This document shows positions 57,336 to 64,000 of a DNA stretch of 64,000 nt, piece after piece. Made by a program: the position numbers and the translations under genes. The stretch is from Mesorhizobium sp. (GTDB taxonomy: Bacteria; Pseudomonadota; Alphaproteobacteria; Rhizobiales; Rhizobiaceae), in assembly GCA_004020315.1 (NCBI GenBank), contig SAQG01000009.1, positions 62,001 to 126,000 on the forward strand. The letters run 5' to 3'. Every line of letters begins with the position of its first letter. The first letter of the stretch is position 1. Under the pieces are notes generated by a model. It was not told the DNA's origin. It made no database searches and was given only the letters and a program-made list of their open reading frames with translations.

Positions 57336-59789
57336 TTAGGCTCTGATCCTTTCTCCAGCCGGATCGTAAAGCGGCTCGAGATGGATTTTTGCTGGGGTTC
57401 GCCCCATCGCCACCACCAGCTCGTAATCGCCGGAGGTGAGGAAATCGTCGCTGACGCCGTCGGCGTTGCGCACGTAGCCGTAGCCGATGTTCTTGCCGAC
57501 CGTGTAGCCATAGCCGCCGCTGGTCAGGTAGCCGACCGGCTCGTTGTTGCGCAAGATCGTCTCGCGCCCAAGCAGAACGATTTCGCAATCATCGACTGTG
57601 AAGCCGGCAAAACGCTTTTTCAGCGCCGCGCCGCTGGTCTCTTCCAGTGCCCGCCGCCCGAGAAAATCGGTATTCTTGCGAAGCTTCACCGCCCAGCCGA
57701 GGCCGGCTTCCTGCGGCGTGTCGTTGGGTGTGATGTCGGAGCCCCAGGCGCGGTAGCCTTTTTCCAGCCGTAGCGATTCCAGCGCCCGGTAGCCGACCGG
57801 GCGAATGCTGTGCTTCTCGCCCGCCGCCATCAGCGCGTCGAAGATCTCGTCCGTTGCCGCGATCGGCACATGCAGCTCCCAGCCGAGCTCGCCGACATAG
57901 GTGACGCGCAGCGCCCGAACTGTGTGGCCGGCGATGGGGATTTCCCGCACATGTCCGAACGGAAAAGCGGTGTTCGACACGTCCGCATCGGTCACCGCAG
58001 CCAGCACGTCGCGGGCGCGCGGGCCCATCAGCGACAGCGTGCCGAAATCCTCGGTGACATCGGTGAGCGTCACGTCGAATTCCTTGCCGACATGGTCGCC
58101 GATCCACGAGAAATCATGTGTCCTGAAGCCGGTTCCGGTGACGACGTAGAATCGTTCTTCGCCGAGCCGCGCCACGGTCAGATCGGCCTCGATACCGCCG
58201 CGCGTGTTGAGAAGCTGCGTGTAGGTCAGCCGGCCGACCGGCTTGCCGATATCGTTGGCGCAGATCCAGTCGAGCGCCTTCAGGGCGTCCGCACCGGTCA
58301 GTTCATATTTGGCGAAGGACGACTGGTCGAAGATACCGACGTGTTCGCGCACGTGCCGGTGCTCGTCGCCGACCTGCGCGAACCAGTTCTGCCGGCCCAT
58401 CGAATAGATGTCCTTCGGCTCGACGCCTTCCGGCGCAAACCAGTTCGGCCGCTCCCAACCGAGTTTGGAGCCGAACACGGCGCGGTGCATTTGCAGCCGT
58501 TCATAGAGGGGCGACACGATCCGCGGCCGGCCCGTGACATACTCCTCATGCGGGAAGCCGATCGTGTAGTGCTTGCCATAGGCTTCCAGCGTGCGGTCGC
58601 GTACCCATTGCCGGTCGCGGTGCAGGTCGGAAAAGCGTCTGATATCGACCACCCACAGGTCGAGCGGCGCCTCGCCGTCGACCACCCATTGCGCCAGCAC
58701 CCAGCCGGCGCCGCCGCCCGCCGCGATGCCGAAAGCGTTGAAGCCGGCGCCGACGAACATATTGGCGCATTCGGGTGCCACGCCGAGAATGAAATTGCCG
58801 TCCGGCGTGAAACTCTCCGGCCCGTTGATCATCTGCTTGACGCCGACGGTTTCGAGCGCCGGAACCCGCGCGATCGCCTGGTTCATATGTTGCTCGAAAT
58901 GATCGTAATCGTCGTCGAACAGCCGGAACTCCCAGTCATCAGGGACATCGCCGCCGGGAAGATCGGTCGTCCAGGCTTGCGGGTTCGGCTCGTAGCCGCC
59001 CATCACCAGCCCGCCGACCTCCTCCTTGAAATAAATGCGGCGGTCGGGGTCGCGGATCGTCGGCGCATCGGTCGCCAACCCGTCTATCTTTTCGGTGATG
59101 ATGTACTGGTGCTTCACCGGCTGCAGCGGCACGTTGATGCCAGCAAGGGCGCCCACCTGTCGCGCCCATTGCCCGGCACAGTTCACCACCTTGTCGCAGG
59201 CGATATCGCCCCTGTTGGTCTTCACCGCGGTGATGCGGCCATCCTTCATGTCGAAGCCGGTAACGCGGACATCCTCGAACAGTCTGGCGCCATGCATGCG
59301 CGCGCCTTTGGCCAGCGATTGCGTGATGTCGGAAGGGCTTGCCTGCCCGTCGGTCGGCAGCCAGCTGGCGCCGACGAGATCGCCGGTTTCCAGCAGCGGC
59401 CACATTGTCTTGATCTCGGCCGGTGACAGCAACTGCATATCCATGCCGAAGCTTTTCGCCGTCGTCGCCAGCCTCTTATACTCGATCCAGCGGTCGGCAT
59501 TGGTGGCGAGCCTGAGGCATCCCGTCATCTTCCAGCCCGTGGCCAGCCCGGTTTCGGCTTCAAGCCCCTCGTAGAGATCGACCGAGTATTTGAGCACGCG
59601 GGTGATCGAGGCAGAAGACCGCAACTGGCCGACCAGCCCCGCCGCATGCCATGTGGAGCCCGAAGTCAGTTTGCCCTGTTCCAAAAGCACGACATCGGCT
59701 TTGTGGTCACGCGCCAGATGATAGGCCGTCGAACAGCCGATGATGCCACCGCCGATGACGACGATCTCGGCGTGGGCGGGCAAAGTCAT
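57336..59789 (-). CDS. FAD oxidoreductase with GcvT domain (dimethylglycine/sarcosine dehydrogenase-like)
   Basis: 817 residues from ATG 59789. The N-terminal FAD domain starts IVVIGGGIIGCSTAYHLARD and includes TSGSTWHAAGLVGQLRSS, where the His is the usual FAD-linkage site of this family. The C-terminal half from about residue 430 is a GcvT-like folate-binding domain (FAPEG, VGIFDQSSFAKYELTGADAL, GLMGPRARDVL-type sequence). Such enzymes demethylate N-methylated amines and pass the one-carbon unit to tetrahydrofolate. It overlaps the second phosphotransferase gene by 4 bases in the same operon. Confidence 0.92.
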   Translation of the reverse strand: MTLPAHAEIVVIGGGIIGCSTAYHLARDHKADVVLLEQGKLTSGSTWHAAGLVGQLRSSASITRVLKYSVDLYEGLEAETGLATGWKMTGCLRLATNADRWIEYKRLATTAKSFGMDMQLLSPAEIKTMWPLLETGDLVGASWLPTDGQASPSDITQSLAKGARMHGARLFEDVRVTGFDMKDGRITAVKTNRGDIACDKVVNCAGQWARQVGALAGINVPLQPVKHQYIITEKIDGLATDAPTIRDPDRRIYFKEEVGGLVMGGYEPNPQAWTTDLPGGDVPDDWEFRLFDDDYDHFEQHMNQAIARVPALETVGVKQMINGPESFTPDGNFILGVAPECANMFVGAGFNAFGIAAGGGAGWVLAQWVVDGEAPLDLWVVDIRRFSDLHRDRQWVRDRTLEAYGKHYTIGFPHEEYVTGRPRIVSPLYERLQMHRAVFGSKLGWERPNWFAPEGVEPKDIYSMGRQNWFAQVGDEHRHVREHVGIFDQSSFAKYELTGADALKALDWICANDIGKPVGRLTYTQLLNTRGGIEADLTVARLGEERFYVVTGTGFRTHDFSWIGDHVGKEFDVTLTDVTEDFGTLSLMGPRARDVLAAVTDADVSNTAFPFGHVREIPIAGHTVRALRVTYVGELGWELHVPIAATDEIFDALMAAGEKHSIRPVGYRALESLRLEKGYRAWGSDITPNDTPQEAGLGWAVKLRKNTDFLGRRALEETSGAALKKRFAGFTVDDCEIVLLGRETILRNNEPVGYLTSGGYGYTVGKNIGYGYVRNADGVSDDFLTSGDYELVVAMGRTPAKIHLEPLYDPAGERIRA

Positions 59790-60670
59790 GATTTCTGTCC
59801 GTATTTCGTTCGGTAGTTTTCCAGCGCGGCATCGAGCCGCGTCAGGTTTTCGTCGGTATAGGCGACGTAGTCGATGCCGGGTGCGTCGAGATAAAGTTCG
59901 GAAACCATGCTCCACATCGCCTCGCGCAGCAGCGATGCGCATTGCATGGCCGCATGCGAGCGGCGAATCGCCTCGTCCGGCTCCTTCATGAAATAGGCGG
60001 TCAGGAAGGCGAAGGACTCCTCGTCGTTCATGCTGGCGTTCGAGGCGACGCCGGCAAGGTCGAACATCGCCGTGTTGAAGCCGGCATATTCAAAATCGAT
60101 CAGCCACAGCCGGTGGCCGTCGTCGAGAATATTGGCCGGCAAAAGGTCATTGTGGCCGAAGACGATTGGCAGCAATTTCTGCGCCCGTTCGAGCTCGTCC
60201 GCAAGCGTCAGCAGCCGCGGCAACTCGCTTCGCATGCGGCTGCCGCCTTCCTCCAGCGTGCGTGCATAGTCGCGGATGACATGGAACACCCAGAACATGA
60301 AGCCGGCGCCGGAGACATGATTGGGCATCTCCCGATGGAAGCCGCGCATCAGGGCGGCGACGCGGCCGATATTGGCGCGTACGTCTTCCGCAACATAGGT
60401 CCTGGCGCCGAGAAATTCCGTCACCAAAATGCCGGGCTCGGAATAATGGACCGCCGGCGCGAAGCCGGCGGCGTGCGCCGCGCGCGCGGTCATCACCTCG
60501 CGCTCGCGAAAGACGTGATGGAACGGAAAGTCCTGACCGAAGCGCACGACATGCCGCCCGGCCGCGTCTTTGACCAGATAGTTGGCGTTGCTCAGGCCGC
60601 CAGGCAGCGGCGCGATCTCGATGCTGCCGGTCCAGCAGGGCAGGGCGCGGATGCGGTCCTCGGCGGTCAC
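59786..60670 (-). CDS. Choline kinase-like phosphotransferase (APH family)
   Basis: 294 residues from a GTG at 60670. Kinase motifs are PIVFGHNDLLPANILDDGH and LWLIDFEYAGFNTAMFDLAG. The N-terminal GGLSNANYLVKDAAGRHVVR is also typical. First gene of an operon with the FAD/GcvT gene, to which it is coupled by a 4-base overlap. The frame upstream runs to 61264 through hairpins and is not coding-like. Phosphorylation of the substrate or product of the FAD enzyme is inferred from position. Confidence 0.87.
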   Translation of the reverse strand: MTAEDRIRALPCWTGSIEIAPLPGGLSNANYLVKDAAGRHVVRFGQDFPFHHVFREREVMTARAAHAAGFAPAVHYSEPGILVTEFLGARTYVAEDVRANIGRVAALMRGFHREMPNHVSGAGFMFWVFHVIRDYARTLEEGGSRMRSELPRLLTLADELERAQKLLPIVFGHNDLLPANILDDGHRLWLIDFEYAGFNTAMFDLAGVASNASMNDEESFAFLTAYFMKEPDEAIRRSHAAMQCASLLREAMWSMVSELYLDAPGIDYVAYTDENLTRLDAALENYRTKYGQKS

Positions 60671-61105
60671 AGGTTCATCCCTCGTTGGGCGGGGGTCAAG
60701 GCGCCGCGGGCGACACAAGATGGCGGTCAGCAGGAGGGAGGAATGCAAAGACCTCGTCGGTGCGGGATGCCAGGATCGGTATCCCGCACCGCACCGACGA
60801 GCCCCTGTGCCGGGTTCTTCGACGCCGGCATCCGCCCCCGCGGATTCGAAAAAGTCCTTTCCCTGACGCCAGACGATTTTCCAGACGTTCGGGCAGGCGA
60901 ATTTTGGTGCGGCTCTGCCATCGTTCTCCCGTGGCAGTTCCGAGCCTGTCACAAAGCCAGTGTCACGCCATGCGACCTGGCTTGTCAACGAGAACTTGTG
61001 GCTTTTTCTGTCGTTTTGACCGAAGTCGCAGGGATTTCTTGTAAACTGTGGCCGATTTGCCTTAGAACCGGTCAGCAGCGCAACAATCCGAATTGGGCGA
61101 AATCG
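60671..61105. other. Divergent regulatory region with several hairpins
   Basis: About 435 bases between the phosphotransferase operon and the DeoR gene. Three inverted repeats are seen: 60753 to 60801 (CTCGTCGGTGCGGGAT with a matching arm carrying a 5-base bulge), 60911 to 60946 (GGCT-CTGCCA with TGGCAG-AGCC around a CGGGAGAACGA loop on the minus strand), and AAGCCAG/CTGGCTT at 60954 to 60983. The last is a possible operator; the first two lie in the likely 5' leader of the leftward operon. No gene. Confidence 0.6.
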
Positions 61106-61882
61106 ATGATCCATTCGAAGCGGCACGGCGAAATCCTGCGTCTCTTGCAGGAGGAGGGCACCGTCACCATCGCCAGCCTGGCCGACCGGCTGGGCGTCTC
61201 GCTGGAGACCGTGCGCCGCGACGTCAAGCCGCTGACCAGTGACGGTTCGATCCTGAAGATGCATGGCGCCGTCGGCCTGCCGTCAATGGCCGGCGAGGCG
61301 CCGTTCGAGCGGCGCATGCGCGAGAATGCCGATGCCAAGCGCGCCATCGCCCGCATGGTTGCCGCCACCATCCGCGACGGCGAATCGGTCATGCTCGACA
61401 CCGGCACCACCACGTCTTTCCTGGCTCGCGAGCTGCTCGGCCACCGGCGGTTGACGGTGGTTACCAACTCTTCCGACATCGCCCGCACGCTGGCCACCGT
61501 CAACGGCAACAAGGTCTATATGGCCGGCGGCGAATTGCGCAGCGATTCGGGCGCCGCCTTCGGCGTCTCGGCCATCGAATTCGTCAGCCGCTTTTCCGTC
61601 AACCATGCGGTGATCTCCACCGGCGCGGTCGACGCCATCACGGGCGTCATGGACTATGATCTGGAAGAGGCGGAATTCGCCCGCATGGTGCTGTCGCGCG
61701 GCCAGCGCTCGCTCGTTATCACCGACCACACCAAGTTCGGCCGCCAGGGTCTGGTCCAGGTCTGCGGCCTCGACGGTTTTTCCGAACTCGTCACCGACCG
61801 ACCGCCGCCGCGCGCCATCGCCGCCGCCCTTGGGGAAGCGGGCGCGCGGCTCAGCATTGCCGGTGACGAAACCGGGTTCTAA
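61106..61882 (+). CDS. DeoR/GlpR-family transcriptional repressor
   Basis: 258 residues from ATG 61106. The helix-turn-helix is VTIASLADRLGVSLETVRRDVKPL (about 19 to 42) and the sensor domain DGESVMLDTGTTTSFLARELL resembles ribose-5-phosphate-isomerase-like DeoR sensors, which usually bind phosphorylated ligands. That fits control of the divergent operon, whose first gene is a small-molecule kinase. Its stop overlaps the convergent thioredoxin-reductase-like gene by 4 bases. Confidence 0.92.
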   Translation: MIHSKRHGEILRLLQEEGTVTIASLADRLGVSLETVRRDVKPLTSDGSILKMHGAVGLPSMAGEAPFERRMRENADAKRAIARMVAATIRDGESVMLDTGTTTSFLARELLGHRRLTVVTNSSDIARTLATVNGNKVYMAGGELRSDSGAAFGVSAIEFVSRFSVNHAVISTGAVDAITGVMDYDLEEAEFARMVLSRGQRSLVITDHTKFGRQGLVQVCGLDGFSELVTDRPPPRAIAAALGEAGARLSIAGDETGF

Positions 61883-62775
61883 TCGAAAACCAGCGATTGG
61901 TGGGCGCATACACCCGCGAAGGCGCCACCTGACACGGCGAAAGCGATGTTGTGCATCGACCGAGCCGCGTCTCCGGCGGCATAGACGCCGGGCACAGTCG
62001 TCTGTTGCCGGTCGTCGATGGCGATCACTGGGCCGAGGAAGCCTTCCGTGAAGGTACAGCCAAGCTGGTCGGCCAGCGGACTCGCCATGGTGTTGCGTGG
62101 TGCGGTGAACAGCGCCCTGACGCCGGCTTTGCGACCGTCATCGAGACTGACGACCAGACCGCCCGCACCATCCTTTTCCAGTTCCGCCACGCCGGCCGGC
62201 TCGAACCGTACGTTGCGCCTTTCCAGCGCAAGCATCTGTTCGGCGTCAGGTTCGAACATGCCGTTTGCGAACAGCGTGACATCGCCCCAGTCAGCGATCA
62301 GTTGCGCCTGATGCACGGCCATCGGGCCGGTTGCCAGCACGCCAAGCGGTCCGCCGGCCACCTCGTAACCATGGCAATAAGGACAATGCAGCACGCTCTT
62401 TCCCCAATGCTCGGCAAGCCCGGGAACATCCGGCAGGATATCGCGCACGCCGGTGGCAAGAACCAGCCGTGCCGCGCCGAATGCCTCGCCGCCATCCGTC
62501 GTGATCTCGAAGCCGGAGCCGACGGCAACAGCTTTATCCGCCAGTCCGGCGACGATTTTGGCTGTCGGATAGGCCAGCAGCTGCCGTCTTGCGTCGTCCA
62601 GGATTGCGCCGGGCGCGCGCCCGTCCTGTCCCAGGAAACCATGTGAGTGTTCGGCAAAACGATTGCGCGGCTGGCCCGCGTCGATCACGAGGACGTTGCG
62701 CCGGGCCCGCGCGGCCTGGATGGCGGCGGATAGGCCGGCAAAGCTGCCGCCCACGACTATCAGATCATACTGCAT
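61879..62775 (-). CDS. Thioredoxin-reductase-like FAD/NAD(P) oxidoreductase with CPYCHG motif
   Basis: 298 residues. The FAD motif is DLIVVGGSFAGLSAAIQAARA and ATGVRDILPDVPGL is the second nucleotide segment. A redox-active pair Cys131/Cys134 is in HCPYCHGYEVA. The closing FAD motif is VPGVYAAGDAARSMHNIAFA. It probably reduces a disulfide or thiol compound; the physiological partner is unknown. It overlaps the Rrf2 regulator gene by 11 bases in the same operon. Confidence 0.9.
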   Translation of the reverse strand: MQYDLIVVGGSFAGLSAAIQAARARRNVLVIDAGQPRNRFAEHSHGFLGQDGRAPGAILDDARRQLLAYPTAKIVAGLADKAVAVGSGFEITTDGGEAFGAARLVLATGVRDILPDVPGLAEHWGKSVLHCPYCHGYEVAGGPLGVLATGPMAVHQAQLIADWGDVTLFANGMFEPDAEQMLALERRNVRFEPAGVAELEKDGAGGLVVSLDDGRKAGVRALFTAPRNTMASPLADQLGCTFTEGFLGPVIAIDDRQQTTVPGVYAAGDAARSMHNIAFAVSGGAFAGVCAHQSLVFD

Positions 62776-63214
62776 GGCTGGTCACTCCAATCAACGCGTA
62801 ACGGCGGTGGAAATCGGCGGCGAGATCGGCGAGCGTGATGCGGCTGAGTTTTTCCGCCAGCAGCCTCTCGGCCTCGACGCGAAAATCATCGAGCGCCGCT
62901 ATCACTGCTTGTTCGACAAGGCAGCCGGGGCTCTCCGGCTCGGTGCTGAACGGCAGCAGCGTTTCACCAAGGGCGGCACTGATCTCGGCCAGCGAAATTT
63001 TCTCGGGCGCACGGCCAAGCTGCCAGCCGCCGCCATGTCCGCGCGACGAGGTGACGATCCCAGCGTCGCGCAAGCCGGCAATGGTCCGGCGAACCACGAC
63101 CGGGTTCGTATGGATGAATATGGCGAGCTGTTCGGAGGTCAGCGTGTGCTCCTGCGTCTCGGCCATGTGGACGAGAATGTGCAGGGTCGAGGACAGTCTG
63201 CTGTTTCGTTTCAT
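62765..63214 (-). CDS. Rrf2-family transcriptional regulator
   Basis: 149 residues with the Rrf2 winged helix (LTSEQLAIFIHTNPVVVRRTIAG, GIVTSSRGHGGGWQLGR). Only one cysteine is present (Cys98, SPGCLVEQ) where cluster-binding Rrf2 proteins have three, so a [2Fe-2S] sensor is unlikely; thiol oxidation or a ligand is more likely. It is first in an operon with the thioredoxin-reductase-like gene and has a perfect palindrome just before its start codon. Confidence 0.93.
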   Translation of the reverse strand: MKRNSRLSSTLHILVHMAETQEHTLTSEQLAIFIHTNPVVVRRTIAGLRDAGIVTSSRGHGGGWQLGRAPEKISLAEISAALGETLLPFSTEPESPGCLVEQAVIAALDDFRVEAERLLAEKLSRITLADLAADFHRRYALIGVTSHAV

Positions 63215-63231
63215 GTAACTAAGTTAGTTAC
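63215..63231. promoter_or_regulatory. Perfect 17-bp palindrome, probable Rrf2 operator
   Basis: GTAACTAA-G-TTAGTTAC begins one base upstream of the Rrf2 ATG on the minus strand. Position and symmetry fit an autoregulatory operator covering the promoter of the Rrf2/thioredoxin-reductase-like operon. It may also act on the divergent LysR gene. Confidence 0.85.
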
Positions 63232-63303
63232 GAGTGGTGCGGCCGTCAAGCGTTTTTCGGTCGCCCACTTCCCAGCGCCGCCTTCACCGTGTTTAGTCCG
63301 GCG

Positions 63304-64000
63304 ATGGCCTTCACCATTCGCCAATTGCAGTTCTTCATTGCCGTTGCCGAGCAAGGCACGGTGTCGGGTGCTGCGCAGAATCTGTCGATCTCGCAATCGT
63401 CGGTCACCGAGGCGATCAAGGAGCTCGAAGGCGATCTCGGCGTCGAGCTGTTCGAGCGCCATCCGCGCGGCCTCAACATCACCCACAAAGGCCATCAGTT
63501 CCTGCGCCACGCGACAAAGATCCTTGCCGACGTTTCCGATGCGCGCCGCGCCTTCTTCGGCGAGCAAGCGGCGGCTGGCGGCCGGCTGCAACTCGGCGTC
63601 ACCTCGCTGGTCGCCGGCTATGTGCTGTCAGACCTTCTTGCCCGCTATCGCCGCGCCTATCCGGGCGTCGAGATCTCGGCCATCGAGGACAATGGCGACT
63701 ACCTCGAACATCTGCTGATCGGCGGTAAGCTCGACATCGCCGTCATGGTCACTTCGAACCTGCGCGACCGCACCGCCCTGCAATCGGAAATTCTCGAAGT
63801 CTCGGCCTACCGGCTATGGCTGCCGCTTGGCCATCCGCTGTCCGGCGCCGATATCATCGGCATTGGCGATATCGCCTCGGAGCCGCTGATCATGCTCACC
63901 GTCGACGAGATCGAAGAGAATACCGGAAAACTGCTGGCCGCGATCGGCGCCAAGCCGCATGTCGCCTTCCGCACCCGCTCGGTCGAAGCGGTGCGCAGCC
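63304..64000 (+). CDS. LysR-family transcriptional regulator (N-terminal part)
   Basis: Runs off the right edge; 232 codons visible. The helix-turn-helix is in FFIAVAEQGTVSGAAQNLSI and SQSSVTEAIKELEGDLGVEL (about 11 to 50). The ligand-binding part follows (GRLQLGVTSLVAGYVLSDLLA, YPGVEISAIEDNGDYLEHLL). It is divergent from the Rrf2 operon, but LysR targets are usually adjacent and may lie beyond the window. No specific ligand can be proposed. Confidence 0.9.
   Translation, partial: MAFTIRQLQFFIAVAEQGTVSGAAQNLSISQSSVTEAIKELEGDLGVELFERHPRGLNITHKGHQFLRHATKILADVSDARRAFFGEQAAAGGRLQLGVTSLVAGYVLSDLLARYRRAYPGVEISAIEDNGDYLEHLLIGGKLDIAVMVTSNLRDRTALQSEILEVSAYRLWLPLGHPLSGADIIGIGDIASEPLIMLTVDEIEENTGKLLAAIGAKPHVAFRTRSVEAVRS

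Noticed and set aside
60900..60960. Glycine riboswitch before the demethylase operon
   Set aside because: A GGGAGAAC loop is present, but the tandem aptamer cores of glycine riboswitches are not seen.

Overview
The window reads as chromosomal DNA of a Rhizobiales alphaproteobacterium, most likely Mesorhizobium or a close relative. The reasons are the high-GC codon usage, the glnD-murJ-trpS-universal stress protein-NifU gene order, an ActS/ActR (RegB/RegA) pair, a malic enzyme fused to a phosphotransacetylase-like domain, and several families of palindromic repeats typical of rhizobia. This assignment is inference from gene content; no database was searched. No tRNA, rRNA, CRISPR array, phage or intact insertion sequence was recognised.

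Region 1 to 9.6 kb is one leftward operon of at least ten genes, joined mostly by 4-base stop/start overlaps. It encodes a periplasmic binding protein, two permeases, a 66-residue membrane protein and two different ABC ATPases. These are followed by DhaL, DhaM, HPr, enzyme I and the first part of an XRE-like regulator. It couples an ABC importer to a dedicated PEP-dependent dihydroxyacetone-kinase relay. Four TGTTTAG half-sites lie upstream, and a perfect 13-bp hairpin separates the binding protein from the permeases.

Region 9.6 to 24 kb holds HrpB helicase carrying an in-frame palindromic repeat, the redox pair ActS/ActR, NhaA, and a SigX5-type ECF sigma factor with an SDR. It continues with an MmcB-like repair protein, a TauE exporter, a CueR/HmrR copper regulator, a lipoprotein L,D-transpeptidase, a NifU-domain protein, a universal stress protein and TrpS. 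Region 24 to 29 kb has a VapB antitoxin with a frameshifted vapC remnant wedged between trpS and murJ, then glnD. Region 29 to 33 kb is a copper module (P-type ATPase behind a classic CueR promoter, DUF305 protein) and an aldo/keto reductase.

Region 33 to 45 kb holds MutS, malic enzyme, an adenosine-kinase-like PfkB kinase, an EI24-type membrane protein and a trans-3-hydroxyproline dehydratase with a PEP-mutase-family partner. It ends with a secreted unknown, a HAD hydrolase, dUTPase (with a perfect 30-bp inverted repeat between these last two) and an Lrp regulator. Region 45 to 55.6 kb has an amidase, a DAO-type oxidase, RF3, a VOC protein, IlvD, a cytosine-deaminase-like amidohydrolase, a small lipoprotein and a DMT transporter.

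Region 55.6 to 64 kb has two choline-kinase-like phosphotransferases, a methyltransferase, a large dimethylglycine-dehydrogenase-like FAD/GcvT enzyme and a DeoR regulator. These look like an uncharacterised pathway for an N-methylated or amino-alcohol substrate. The window ends with a thioredoxin-reductase-like protein, its Rrf2 repressor with a perfect operator, and a truncated LysR regulator.
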